NCBI RefSeq assembly: GCF_030362795.1
Contig: NZ_JAUCBM010000003.1
Span: forward strand, 310,001 to 374,000
DNA: 64,000 nucleotides
Direction of reading: 5' to 3'
From: Pseudochrobactrum kiredjianiae
GTDB lineage: Bacteria; Pseudomonadota; Alphaproteobacteria; Rhizobiales; Rhizobiaceae
The position numbers and the translations under genes were made by a program. Shown piece after piece: positions 1-8,710 of this stretch. Within the stretch, counting starts at the first letter, position 1. The number at the start of each line of letters is the position of its first letter. Under the pieces are notes generated by a model. It was not told the origin of the DNA, ran no database searches, and was given only the letters and a program-made list of their open reading frames with translations.

Positions 1-635
1 ACCAGCTTGTCGAGAATGCCAAGCACTTCGAGCTGCACAGTCACGTCAAGAGCCGAGGTCGGCTCGTCAGCGATTAGCAGTTCCGGCTGGGCAATCAGCA
101 TCATAGCGATCATCACGCGCTGACCCATGCCGCCCGATACTTCGTGTGGGTAGAGATCAAAAACGCGCTCAGGATCACGAATCTGCACCGCTTCCAGCAT
201 TTCCAGAGCCTTTTGACGGGCTTCGGATTTTTTGATTCTGCCATGTGCCGACAGGGTTTCAATGATCTGACGGCCAATGGTCATCACCGGATTGAGCGAA
301 TATTTCGGATCCTGCAAAACCATTGCCACGCGGCTACCGCGCAAAGACCGGCGTTCTTTTGCGGAAATGCCGAGCAGATCAATACCGTCAAATTCCAGAC
401 GCTTGGCAGTGATTTGAGCATGAGGCGGTGTCAGCCCCATGATGGCACGGCCGGTCTGGGATTTGCCCGAACCGGATTCACCCACAATGCCGAGACGCTC
501 GCGGCCAAGTGTGAAAGAGACGCCGCGAACGGCTTCAATCGCACCGGTGCGGGTAGGGAAGGATACCCGCAGATCGTCAACGTAAAGTAACCGATGATCG
601 GTACGATCATCAAATTGTTTAGATGTGTCACTCAT
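1..635 (-). CDS. Dipeptide/oligopeptide ABC transporter ATP-binding protein (DppD-like), 3' end cut by window
   Basis: ATPase of a peptide importer that powers uptake by the DppBC permeases encoded just upstream. The reading frame starts at an ATG (633-635) that overlaps the dppC stop as ATGA, and continues off the left edge. Translation shows a Walker A motif GESGSGKS near residue 45, then a signature VSGGMGQR and a Walker B with D-loop, LLIADEPTSALD, close to the edge. These are the normal ABC motifs in the normal order. It is the last visible gene of a minus-strand operon: dipeptidase, binding protein, permease, permease, ATPase. Family is certain; the substrate (di- or oligopeptide) is inferred from the neighbours. 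A second ATPase (DppF-like) may lie beyond the edge. Confidence 0.9.
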   Translation of the reverse strand, partial: MSDTSKQFDDRTDHRLLYVDDLRVSFPTRTGAIEAVRGVSFTLGRERLGIVGESGSGKSQTGRAIMGLTPPHAQITAKRLEFDGIDLLGISAKERRSLRGSRVAMVLQDPKYSLNPVMTIGRQIIETLSAHGRIKKSEARQKALEMLEAVQIRDPERVFDLYPHEVSGGMGQRVMIAMMLIAQPELLIADEPTSALDVTVQLEVLGILDKL

Positions 636-1561
636 TGGTTGTTGCCTCGCGGATCAAGAGCGTCACGCAGGCCATCCCCAAGCAGGTTGAAGCCAAGGCT
701 GACAATGAGAATGGCCATACCCGGTACAGCGGCAACCCACCATTGGTCGAGAATGAAACGACGGCCGGAAGCAATCATTGCACCCCATTCAGGCAGCGGT
801 GGCTGAGCGCCAAGGCCGAGGAAGCCGAGACCGGCTGCTGTCAGAATAATACCGGCCATATCCAGCGTCACACGAACAATCAGTGAAGACAGGCAGAGCG
901 GCATAATATGACGGATAACGATACGGGCAGGGGACGCGCCCATCAGTTTGACAGCCGAGATATAATCCGAATTGCGCAGGGTCAGTGTTTCTGCGCGCGC
1001 AATACGGGCATAAGGCGGCCATGAGGTAATGGCGATAGCGATAACCGCGTTTTCAATGCCGGGTCCGAGAGCCGCAACAAAGGCGAGCGCCAGAATGAGC
1101 TTCGGAAAAGCAAGGAAAATATCGGTAATACGCATCAGCAGCGCATCAACCCAGCCACCGGCATAACCAGCAACCGTGCCAACCAACAGGCCGACCGGCG
1201 CTGACAGGATAGCAACCAGCAGCACAACATAGAGTGTCCAGCGGGAGCCATAGATCAGACGTGAGAGAATATCGCGTCCCTGATCGTCAGTCCCCAGCAG
1301 ATAACCCGGTGAGCCCATTGGCAACAGGCGCGAGCCTGCCAGATCACCGGAAACCGGTGAATGTGGTGCCAGCCATGGGGCAAAAGCCGCCACGAAAACC
1401 AGCAGACCGATAATTGCCAGCCCAAGTACCGCGAGTTTATTCGCGCTAAAACGGCGCCAGATCATATAGGAGCGGCCGAGTTTGGCCTGTGCGCGGGATT
1501 GCGGACGCTCAGTGAGCAGCCATTCCCGCCATGTTTCTTTAGGAAGTGTTGTCTCACTCAT
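632..1561 (-). CDS. dppC: Peptide ABC transporter permease (DppC-like)
   Basis: Inner-membrane permease of a peptide importer, 309 aa, the usual length for DppC/OppC. An N-terminal cytoplasmic stretch of about 40 residues is followed by a hydrophobic segment (residues 42-66), a periplasmic loop and a block of further membrane helices. The cytoplasmic EAA-type loop that contacts the ATPase is visible around residues 200-220 (VKLMGASPARIVIRHIMP). The start overlaps the dppB stop by 4 bases and the stop overlaps the next ATG by 4 bases, so translation is probably coupled. The symbol follows family membership; oligopeptide (OppC) specificity cannot be excluded. Confidence 0.88.
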   Translation of the reverse strand: MSETTLPKETWREWLLTERPQSRAQAKLGRSYMIWRRFSANKLAVLGLAIIGLLVFVAAFAPWLAPHSPVSGDLAGSRLLPMGSPGYLLGTDDQGRDILSRLIYGSRWTLYVVLLVAILSAPVGLLVGTVAGYAGGWVDALLMRITDIFLAFPKLILALAFVAALGPGIENAVIAIAITSWPPYARIARAETLTLRNSDYISAVKLMGASPARIVIRHIMPLCLSSLIVRVTLDMAGIILTAAGLGFLGLGAQPPLPEWGAMIASGRRFILDQWWVAAVPGMAILIVSLGFNLLGDGLRDALDPRGNNQ

Positions 1562-2622
1562 CGTGCGCGCGTCCGTGGGTCGAGTGTCCGATAGAGCAGA
1601 TCGGAAAGCAGATTAAGGGCAATAAACACAGAGCCGATGACAATGGTGCCGCCAAGAACAGCATTCATATCAGCGCTTTGCAGAGAATTGGTGATATAGA
1701 GGCCAAGACCCGGCCATGAGAATACGGTCTCAGTCAGAACCGAGCCTTCAAGCATACCGGCATAGGACAGAGCAATCACTGTAACCAGCGGCACTGCGGC
1801 ATTGCGCAGGGCATGACCCCAGATGATTTTTGTCTCACTCAGGCCTTTTGCACGCGCAGCAACGATATATTCCTGATCCAGCTCATTCAGCATGAAAGAA
1901 CGGGTCATACGGCTGATATAGGCCATTGAGAAATAACCGAGCAGCGATGCAGGCAGAATAATATGCGAGATAATATTGCCGAGTGCATCCCATTGGCGCT
2001 GAATAATCGCATCCAATATGTAAAGACCGGTGATTGAAGTGAAGGTATATTCATAGGCCACGTCAATACGACCCGGACCTGCAACCCAGCCAAGCTTTGC
2101 ATAGAAAATCAGCAGGCAGATCATACCGAGCCAGAAAATCGGCACGGAATAACCGAACAGGCCGACAACGCGTACCAGCTGATCGATAAAGCTGCCGCGC
2201 TTTACAGCTGCGAGCACGCCAAGCGGAATACCAATAACTGCACCGATCAGCGTACCGATGGTAGCCAGTTCCATTGTTGCCGGAAAGACGCGCTTAATAT
2301 CTGTCATGACCGGATTAGAGGTCAGAACCGACATGCCGAAATCGCCGGACAGAGCCTTCTGGACATAAATAATAAACTGCTGCCAGACAGGTAAGTTAAA
2401 TCCTAACTCTTCGCGGGTGCGCTCAATAACATGAGCCGGTGCGCGGTCACCGAGAATTGCAAGAACCGGATCAACCGGAATGACGCGACCGATAAAGAAG
2501 GTCACTGCGAGCAATCCGAGATAGGTTGTGATGACGACCAGCAAAAAGCTCCCGATAGCGAGCGCCCATTTGCTGATCCGGGCGTTTCTACGCCCGGATG
2601 TTGTTACAGTAGTTACACTCAT
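1558..2622 (-). CDS. dppB: Peptide ABC transporter permease (DppB-like)
   Basis: First permease subunit of the peptide importer, 354 aa. It has a short charged N-terminus, a first hydrophobic helix (about residues 19-42), and the DppB/OppB periplasmic region containing DRAPAHVIERTREELG. Several membrane helices follow, with an EAA loop near residues 255-275 (AARAKGLSETKIIWGHALRN). It lies 6 bases after the binding-protein gene and overlaps dppC by 4 bases. Pairing with DppC and the ATPase gives a complete import core. Substrate is inferred as dipeptides because a dipeptidase leads the operon. Confidence 0.88.
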   Translation of the reverse strand: MSVTTVTTSGRRNARISKWALAIGSFLLVVITTYLGLLAVTFFIGRVIPVDPVLAILGDRAPAHVIERTREELGFNLPVWQQFIIYVQKALSGDFGMSVLTSNPVMTDIKRVFPATMELATIGTLIGAVIGIPLGVLAAVKRGSFIDQLVRVVGLFGYSVPIFWLGMICLLIFYAKLGWVAGPGRIDVAYEYTFTSITGLYILDAIIQRQWDALGNIISHIILPASLLGYFSMAYISRMTRSFMLNELDQEYIVAARAKGLSETKIIWGHALRNAAVPLVTVIALSYAGMLEGSVLTETVFSWPGLGLYITNSLQSADMNAVLGGTIVIGSVFIALNLLSDLLYRTLDPRTRAR

Positions 2623-2628
2623 ACTGTA

Positions 2629-4263
2629 TTATTTCTTCGATACGTTGTAGACAGAGTTGGTTGTGAAGGTCACGCCCAGCTTGTAGTTTTCAACATTGTT
2701 GCGATAAGCGGCAACTTCGGTCTGCTGGAACAGCACGACAAACGGACCATCATCCAGCAGTTTCTTCTGCAGGTCGAGATACATCTGTGCACGCTTTTCA
2801 GTGTCGCGTTCCAGAACTGCAGCCTTGGTTTCTTTTGTCAGCTCAGGAATATCCCATGCGTTACGCCATGCGAGCGTTTTAGCCGATGCATCATCTGCAT
2901 TGTCAGGATTGCTGGCAAAAGTGTCCGCGTTGGTGTTCGGGTCCCAATAGTCTGTACCCCACTGACCGATATAGAGATCGTGCTTACGGGCGCGATATTT
3001 GGTCAGGGTCTGCTTGCCGTCACCCGGAATGATATCCATTTTAACGCCGGCCTGAGCAAAGGTCTGCTGGATGGATTCAGCAATACCGGTTACCGGCTGG
3101 GAAGAGCGTACATCCATGGAAATGCTGAAACCGTCTTTCAGACCGGCTTTTTCCAGCAGTTCTTTAGCCTTGGCTACATCGAGCTTGTACGGCTTTTCAT
3201 CGGATGCACCGAGCAGGCCTTTAGGCAGGAATGTCTGGTGCTGAACGCCGATATGTTTCACCAGAGTTGATGCAATCGCATCGTAATCAACGAGATATTT
3301 CAGCGCTTCACGCACTTCAGGCTTGGCCAGAGTTTCGTTTTTCTGGTTAAGGCTGAAATAATAAACAGTGCCTTTTGGCGAAGCAGACAGGGAAATGCCG
3401 TCTGTTTTTGTTACAGCATCAATGTCGCCCGGCTCAAGGTTACGTGCAACGTCGATATCGCCTTTTTCAAGCATCAGGCGCTGGGTGGCACTTTCCTTGA
3501 CATAGCGGTAGATCGCGCGTTTCAGCGGGGATTTGTCGCCACGGTAATTATCATTGCGCTCAAGCACGATGATTTCATTGGCACGCCAGTCGCGAACGAT
3601 CATCGGGCCGGAACCGGCATAGTTGGTTTTCAGCCAGCCATAGCCGTAATCATTGTCTTTGGCGTTTTCTTCAACCAGCTTCTTGTCAACGATGGATGCT
3701 ACGTCAGCTGTGAGGCAGTTCAGCACAAAGCTTGGTGCATAGGACTGGTCAACTGTGATGACGAGGGTATTCGCATCGGTTGCTTTGACTTTTTCTTCAA
3801 CATTATCCGGCTTGAAGCCGAACTGTGTGAGGATGAAAGACGGGCTCTTGTCGATCTTAACAGCGCGGATCAGCGAGTAAGCAACATCTTCAGCGGTCAG
3901 CGGATTGCCGGAAGCAAATTTCTGGCCTTCACGGATTTTGAAAGTATAGGTCAGGCCGTCTTCGGAAACTTCCCAGCTTTCCGCAGCATCGCCGATAACC
4001 TTGGAGGCATCATTCGGGTCAAGACGCAGCAGACGGTCATAGGTGTTGCCGAGAATTTCGCCGGTGGACAGCTCGAAAGATTCCGCCGGATCGAGCGTGA
4101 TCATATCATCGAATGTCCAGCCCAGAACCAGCGTGTCAGCCGGCGTCGCGGCCTGTACTGCTGCGGCGCTGACAAAAACGCCGAGAGCGGCAGTGGCAGC
4201 CAGATATCCAAAACGATTTAAAGATTTAATCCCAGCGGAATTTTTAATCATTATATACCCCAT
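2629..4263 (-). CDS. Peptide ABC transporter substrate-binding protein (SBP family 5)
   Basis: Periplasmic binding protein that delivers peptide to DppBC, 544 aa. The N-terminus is a signal peptide: a Lys-containing start, a hydrophobic core (YLAATAALGVFVSAA) and a probable cleavage after VQA-A. The SBP_bac_5 pattern follows, with the LDPAES stretch, YTFKIREGQKFASG and the typical tail. Two in-frame ATGs compete, at 4263 and 4251. Both have G-rich sequences upstream, and the second gives the more usual signal peptide beginning MIKNSAG. The gene is second in the operon, after the dipeptidase. A hairpin in the 184-base gap before it (4350-4375) could set different expression of the two genes. 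Confidence 0.9.
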   Translation of the reverse strand: MGYIMIKNSAGIKSLNRFGYLAATAALGVFVSAAAVQAATPADTLVLGWTFDDMITLDPAESFELSTGEILGNTYDRLLRLDPNDASKVIGDAAESWEVSEDGLTYTFKIREGQKFASGNPLTAEDVAYSLIRAVKIDKSPSFILTQFGFKPDNVEEKVKATDANTLVITVDQSYAPSFVLNCLTADVASIVDKKLVEENAKDNDYGYGWLKTNYAGSGPMIVRDWRANEIIVLERNDNYRGDKSPLKRAIYRYVKESATQRLMLEKGDIDVARNLEPGDIDAVTKTDGISLSASPKGTVYYFSLNQKNETLAKPEVREALKYLVDYDAIASTLVKHIGVQHQTFLPKGLLGASDEKPYKLDVAKAKELLEKAGLKDGFSISMDVRSSQPVTGIAESIQQTFAQAGVKMDIIPGDGKQTLTKYRARKHDLYIGQWGTDYWDPNTNADTFASNPDNADDASAKTLAWRNAWDIPELTKETKAAVLERDTEKRAQMYLDLQKKLLDDGPFVVLFQQTEVAAYRNNVENYKLGVTFTTNSVYNVSKK

Positions 4264-4349
4264 ATTTCATCCCAAATGATTAGCCGTTCGACCGGCTTGC
4301 GATAGTTGATACACGTCTATCGCACCGTGTTACTCCGGGTGTTATTCAA

Positions 4350-4375
4350 TTTCTGCCGATGTTATCCGGCAGAAA
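4350..4375 (-). promoter_or_regulatory. Intercistronic hairpin between dipeptidase and binding-protein genes
   Basis: A 9-bp perfect inverted repeat (TTTCTGCCG / CGGCAGAAA) with an 8-base loop lies 72 bases after the dipeptidase stop on the minus strand. It is followed by an A/T-rich stretch rather than a clean U-run. It could be a weak terminator or an mRNA-stabilising hairpin; such structures are common between genes of importer operons where the binding protein is needed in excess. Confidence 0.45.
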
Positions 4376-4447
4376 ATTTATTATGTATCATATGACCGAA
4401 TGGCGGGACTCCGCAAGCAGGCCAACATTCGTCGTCAACTGTTTGTT

Positions 4448-5512
4448 TTAGTGCTTTTCATGCCATGCGGAACGCAGCACACGCAGCCAGTTGTCACGGC
4501 AGATTTTGGCCAGATCATCTTCGCCATAGCCTGCTTCACGCAGTGCCTGCACGAGGTTCTGTGTTCCGGCTGCATCCTTAATACCATCCGGTATCGGACC
4601 GCCGTCATAATCGGAACCGAGAGCCACACCGTCGATGCCGACTTTGCCAACCAGATAATCAATATGGCGTACCATATCGCTGAACGGCGTTGCGGTATTC
4701 ACCTGACCATCTGCACGCAGCATGGTGGTGACATAGTTGAGGCCGACCAGACCATTGCTCTCAGCAATTGCATCAAGCTGTTTGTCGGTAAGATTGCGTG
4801 CAACCGGTGTCAGAGCATGGGCGTTGGAATGGCTGCAAATCAGCGGCTGATTGCTCAGTTTTGCGGCATCCCAGAAGCCTTTTTCGGTGATGTGCGACAG
4901 GTCAATAAGAATGCTGAGGCTGTTACAGGCTTTAATCAGTTCACGACCGGCATCTGTCAGACCCGGAGCCGTATCAGGGCTCATCGGATAGGAGAACGGT
5001 ACGCCGTGACCGAAAATATTATGGCGGCTCCAGACAGGACCTAGTGAACGCAAACCGGCCTGATAAAACAGTTCCAGTGCTTTCAGATCTTTATCAAGCG
5101 CTTCACAGCCTTCCATATGCAGGACAGCTGCAAAGTCACCGTCAATCAGTGCATTGTCGATATCCTGACCGGTACGGCAGATTTTCCAGCCGCCAGCGCG
5201 CTCAAGCTTATAGGCAATGTCAATAAATTCGCTGGCGATATCGAAAGAATAGGTGCGGTCAATCGGTGCGGCCAGAGGTGTGTCATAATGGCCGTTGCTG
5301 TCCGGCTCATCGAAAATGGTTTCGCCGGTTGCAGGATTGGGAATGTAAATGGCACAGAGACCACCGGCCAGACCGCCTTTGCGCGCACGTGGCAGATCAA
5401 TATGCCCCTGATCTGTTCCTTCGATAAATTCCTTTATCGGATCTTCGCCTTTATTACGGGTCTCCCAAAGACGAAGCAGCACATCATTGTGGCCGTCAAA
5501 AACTGCTTGCAT
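4448..5512 (-). CDS. Membrane dipeptidase family (peptidase M19)
   Basis: Zinc dipeptidase of the renal-dipeptidase (M19) family, 354 aa. Visible metal-site elements are FDGHND at residues 5-10, HMEGCEALD (Glu bridging the metals) near 133, LSHI and CSHSN near 205 and 225, and GSDYDGG near 300. No signal peptide is seen, so it is probably cytoplasmic. It is the first gene of the peptide-import operon on the minus strand, which suggests that imported dipeptides are cleaved by the product. The start has a GGGA-type ribosome site 8-10 bases upstream. Family is secure; the preferred dipeptide is unknown, and some M19 members act on D-amino acid dipeptides. Confidence 0.9.
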   Translation of the reverse strand: MQAVFDGHNDVLLRLWETRNKGEDPIKEFIEGTDQGHIDLPRARKGGLAGGLCAIYIPNPATGETIFDEPDSNGHYDTPLAAPIDRTYSFDIASEFIDIAYKLERAGGWKICRTGQDIDNALIDGDFAAVLHMEGCEALDKDLKALELFYQAGLRSLGPVWSRHNIFGHGVPFSYPMSPDTAPGLTDAGRELIKACNSLSILIDLSHITEKGFWDAAKLSNQPLICSHSNAHALTPVARNLTDKQLDAIAESNGLVGLNYVTTMLRADGQVNTATPFSDMVRHIDYLVGKVGIDGVALGSDYDGGPIPDGIKDAAGTQNLVQALREAGYGEDDLAKICRDNWLRVLRSAWHEKH

Positions 5513-5885
5513 GATATAATTCCCAATTTCCTCAGACTAACTTTAAAATCACGGAGCGTCTTCAAGTCAAGCAGGGGCAGGGAGGCAGATTGTTGATGTC
5601 GTTTTTCAGCATATGCGACAGATTGTGAAATTGGCCAAAATGACGAAGACGAAGCTTAAAATGCCGGAAAAAGAGACGAATGTTCCATTTTTGAAATAGC
5701 TCTATGCAATATGCGCATAAGGCTATGCTGAAAAAACAATCCATATTCAGAGTGAATGTTCTCATTCAACCTTTTGTATTATATAATAAAATCAATGTAT
5801 TTTAGTGAAATTTCTGAAAAATAAAAAAAGCGCCGCATTTTTTAAAAATACGGCGCTTTGGGTTTTTTGACTAAATTATCAAGAA
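5513..5885. other. Intergenic region, about 370 bases, AT-rich
   Basis: This gap separates the start of the dipeptidase operon from the end of the Omp25-like gene. It holds the terminator at 5823-5857 and an AT-rich stretch (about 5760-5830) that probably contains the promoter of the peptide operon. I could not assign -35/-10 boxes with confidence. No convincing coding sequence is present. Confidence 0.5.
5823..5857 (-). terminator. Rho-independent terminator of the Omp25-like gene
   Basis: On the minus strand the stem GCGCCGTAT / ATGCGGCGC (one G-U pair) is followed by seven U residues. It begins about 30 bases after the stop codon of the outer-membrane protein gene. Confidence 0.85.
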
Positions 5886-6527
5886 TCAGAAGCGATAGTT
5901 CACACCGGCTTTCAGAGCGTGTGTCTTCAGATTGTTTTCATAACGGGTGTCGTTAACGCTGGTTTTAACGCCATTGTGACGCATGTAGTTATATTCTGCT
6001 TTCACCGAGAATGGACCTGAAAGCTGCTGTTCAACACCGGCACCGAGCTGTACACCGCCAGCCCATTTGGAACCGGAAGTTACATTGTCTTTTGGCTTGA
6101 ACTTGGTGGTACCATAACCAACGGTACCGTAAACAAGTGTCTTATCCATAGCGTAACCGGCTTTCACCTTGGCAACACCGCTCCAGGACTGCTGCAGACG
6201 ACCATTGTCCTGAATTTTGTGCTCAGCTTCACCGAAATTACCTTCGAGTTCACCACCGTAAACGAAATTACCGGACTGGAAGTTCTTACCGGCAACGATA
6301 CCGCCTAACGCCGAAGTACGGCTTGAGAACGGGCTAGGGGTCTTGGACGATGTGGTACCAAGCTGCGCACCGACATAGTTGCCTTCCCATGTCGCAGGGG
6401 CATCATAGCTCGATGAGCTGTCATTATAGCTATAGTCGTTATTGTTGAAGGCATCCGCTGCCAGAGCAGGTGCCTGTGTGAGTGCCAGCGCGAGTGCTGC
6501 TGTGCTGAAAAGTGTAATGTGACGCAT
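5886..6527 (-). CDS. Outer-membrane beta-barrel protein, Omp25/Omp31 family
   Basis: Predicted outer-membrane porin-like protein, 213 aa, similar in layout to Brucella Omp25/Omp31. It has a signal peptide with hydrophobic residues 8-22 and cleavage after ALA-A. A low-complexity N/S/Y/D-rich stretch (residues 25-44) follows, then WEGNYVGAQLG, which is the typical first strand. Alternating barrel strands fill the rest, and the protein ends VNYRF, the terminal aromatic signal for barrel insertion. A GGAG ribosome site lies 8 bases before the ATG. A perfect CtrA consensus sits about 175 bases upstream (6700-6715) and a strong terminator follows the gene, so it is probably monocistronic. Exact paralogue (25, 31 or another) is not resolved. 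Confidence 0.88.
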   Translation of the reverse strand: MRHITLFSTAALALALTQAPALAADAFNNNDYSYNDSSSSYDAPATWEGNYVGAQLGTTSSKTPSPFSSRTSALGGIVAGKNFQSGNFVYGGELEGNFGEAEHKIQDNGRLQQSWSGVAKVKAGYAMDKTLVYGTVGYGTTKFKPKDNVTSGSKWAGGVQLGAGVEQQLSGPFSVKAEYNYMRHNGVKTSVNDTRYENNLKTHALKAGVNYRF

Positions 6528-6699
6528 AGTACGGCTCCGTCTTTACCTGAGAGGCAATATTTAAACTTGCTGGCGCCAATCTTCTCAGATGAGTCTTTCG
6601 GGACGTGCGCCTTTGAGCCGGTTATGACGGTTAATTGTGACCAATTTGGTTTATGTTTGCCATAATCGCGCGTCACAAACCTTATTGTTTTGTTTATCA

Positions 6700-6715
6700 T
6701 TAACAGCGGGTTAAC
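6700..6715. promoter_or_regulatory. CtrA-type binding box (TTAA-N7-TTAAC)
   Basis: The sequence TTAACAGCGGGTTAAC matches the CtrA consensus TTAA-N7-TTAAC exactly. It lies about 175 bases upstream of the Omp25-like start codon, between that gene and the end of radC. CtrA control of outer-membrane protein genes is known in Brucella. Use of this box here is an inference from sequence. Confidence 0.6.
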
Positions 6716-6737
6716 AGAAGGGAATGCTGCACTATAA

Positions 6738-7637
6738 TCAGATTAGCCCCAGCCCGCGCATGCTGATTTGTCCGGCTCTGCCGATAATAACATGGTCATG
6801 CACCGTGATATTAAGTTGTGACGCTATAGAAATAATGAGCTTTGTCATATCGATATCAGCACGAGATGGGGTCGCATCACCGGAAGGGTGGTTATGGAAT
6901 AAGATAAGAGCTGTAGAGGATAATTCGAGCGCGCGTTTGATGACCTCGCGAGGGTATACAGGCGTATGGTCGACGGTGCCTATTTGTTGCACCTCATCGG
7001 CGATCAGCCGGTTTTTCTTATCAAGAAACAGAATGCGGAACTGCTCGCGATTTTCATAAGCCATAGCTGTCATACAATAGGTTATGACCTTACTCCATGA
7101 ATCGAGGACATCCTTTTTCATGATTTCGCTTTTGCCAGACCGGCGTGTGCAGGCATTGAGCAGTTTAATATCCTGTGCAACCGCTTCTCCGCAACCGGCA
7201 ACCTCTTGTAATAACTGTGGCTCTGCCCCGAGAACGCCGGCAAAACTGCCAAAACGATTGAGCAAAGCTTTGGCTAGTGGCTTGGTATCTGCCCGTGCAA
7301 TTGTGCGAAACAGCAGCAATTCCAGCAATTCGTAATCGGCAAGCACTGTGTCACCATGATCGATAAAGCGTTGTCGCAAACGCTGCCGATGGCCATCATA
7401 ATGTGTCTTTTCAGCTTTGTCTTTTTGATTGCCTGATAGCGATTTAGTGGTTTGTTTCGAACTTAGTTTTGTTCCTATTGTTTGCCGAGATTGTTTGGAT
7501 GATTGTTTAGCTTGGTCTAAAAATCTTCCGTCTATTTGCTGTACTGGGTTCAATTTATCAAAATTTTGCAGATGCTGTCTTTCATCGCCGTAAAGAGATA
7601 CGTCTGTTAAACCCACTGACAGAGATTTGTTTGCCAT
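6738..7637 (-). CDS. radC: RadC family protein (JAB/MPN domain)
   Basis: RadC-family protein of about 300 aa. It has an N-terminal helix-hairpin-helix region ([29 protein letters not shown] area, with AGCGEAVA) and a C-terminal JAB/MPN metalloprotease-like domain. That domain shows the key motif [16 protein letters not shown], which is the H-x-H-x7-10-S-x2-D signature. An upstream GTG gives eight more residues, but the ATG at 7637 has GGGAG 11 bases upstream and is the better start. The first ~100 residues are Q/K/S-rich and poorly conserved. The old DNA-repair role has been questioned, so biochemical function is not settled. In related genomes I expect radC beside map; here they are 5 kb apart. 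Confidence 0.88.
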   Translation of the reverse strand: MANKSLSVGLTDVSLYGDERQHLQNFDKLNPVQQIDGRFLDQAKQSSKQSRQTIGTKLSSKQTTKSLSGNQKDKAEKTHYDGHRQRLRQRFIDHGDTVLADYELLELLLFRTIARADTKPLAKALLNRFGSFAGVLGAEPQLLQEVAGCGEAVAQDIKLLNACTRRSGKSEIMKKDVLDSWSKVITYCMTAMAYENREQFRILFLDKKNRLIADEVQQIGTVDHTPVYPREVIKRALELSSTALILFHNHPSGDATPSRADIDMTKLIISIASQLNITVHDHVIIGRAGQISMRGLGLI

Positions 7638-7813
7638 TCTGCAACGTGCTCCCGAATTCACAGATGGCTACCGCAAAGATTGCGGTTTCCATTTGTAGAT
7701 TAAACGGCAACATACAAAATGGTCTATAAAAAAATTACGTATTAAACAATTTAAGTATTTGATTGTATTTGTAATTTCTCTATTTATTGTGATGTTTATA
7801 GCTTTTATTCTGA

Positions 7814-8599
7814 TTACACAGATACTGTTAAACCCGGCCAGTAATAAGCATCAGCCGTCGGGCGTGCGCCAAAGATTGCTTGGCCAACGCGGACAATATC
7901 CGCGCCTTCTTCAATTGCCGCCTCAAAATCACCCGACATCCCCATAGAGAGTTTGGTGATACCGGAATGGTGCTGTGCCGCCTGATCGCGCAAACTGCGC
8001 AGCAGCCGGAAGCAAGGGCGCACCTTATCAAGATCGGAGCTGAATAAAGCAAGGGTCATCAGACCACTCGGTCTCAAACGCGGATAATCCGGCAGACGCT
8101 CAATGAAAGGCAGCAGATCATCAGGATGAAGGCCATATTTGCTCTCTTCACCGGATGTATTGACCTGCACAAACACATCCAGATCCTTGTTTTCATTTTC
8201 CAGCCGGCGGTTCAATTCTTCCGCAAGGCGGATACTGTCGAGCGCATGAAATTCTGTAGCGAAGCGCGTGAGATATTTGACCTTATTGGTCTGGAGATGA
8301 CCGATAATGCTCCAGTTGATTGCGAGGTCTTCGAGTGCTGCCCGTTTATCGCGGGCTTCCTGAAGTTTGTTCTCGCCAAAATCAGCGATCCCCGCAGCAA
8401 AGGCATAGCGCAGAATATGCGCCGGTACTGTTTTTGTAACAGGCAGCAGACGCACATCTTCTGGCTTGCGGCCACTGCGTAAAGCCGCAGCTGCAATACG
8501 CTCCTGAACCAGCTTTAAATTCTCCGCAAAGCGAATTGCAGGTGTTTCACCAAAACGGGCTACATCTTCAGGTGAAAGATTGTTGAGCAGCTGATCCAT
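7814..8599 (-). CDS. yggS: YggS/PROSC family pyridoxal-phosphate homeostasis protein
   Basis: PLP-binding protein of the YggS/PLPBP family, 261 aa. It has an alanine-racemase-like barrel without the second domain. The PLP lysine is K56 in LLPVTKTVPA. Family blocks follow: FGENKLQEARDK, HFIGHLQTNK-like IGHLQTNKV, VQVNTSGEESKYG, and MGMSGDFEAAIEEGADIVRVGQAIFG, which is the phosphate-binding end. It does not catalyse a known reaction but keeps free PLP and amino-acid pools balanced. Its position beside a MocR/PdxR regulator, a transporter and pyridoxal kinase fits a B6 cluster. The start is the only ATG consistent with the family; its ribosome site is weak. Confidence 0.92.
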   Translation of the reverse strand: MDQLLNNLSPEDVARFGETPAIRFAENLKLVQERIAAAALRSGRKPEDVRLLPVTKTVPAHILRYAFAAGIADFGENKLQEARDKRAALEDLAINWSIIGHLQTNKVKYLTRFATEFHALDSIRLAEELNRRLENENKDLDVFVQVNTSGEESKYGLHPDDLLPFIERLPDYPRLRPSGLMTLALFSSDLDKVRPCFRLLRSLRDQAAQHHSGITKLSMGMSGDFEAAIEEGADIVRVGQAIFGARPTADAYYWPGLTVSV

Positions 8600-8710
8600 G
8601 GCACATATCTTTCATGCTTGTTGCCCTACATGCAGGCAAAATACGGCACTAAGCGTACTACGGAGATGGTTGATTTTAACCGGCCGCTTTTCATTTCACC
8701 GGCAGGCCAT

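Noticed and set aside
2431-3270. 279-codon plus-strand frame opposite the binding-protein gene
   Set aside because: Shadow of the SBP and permease genes, Cys- and His-rich with no family pattern.
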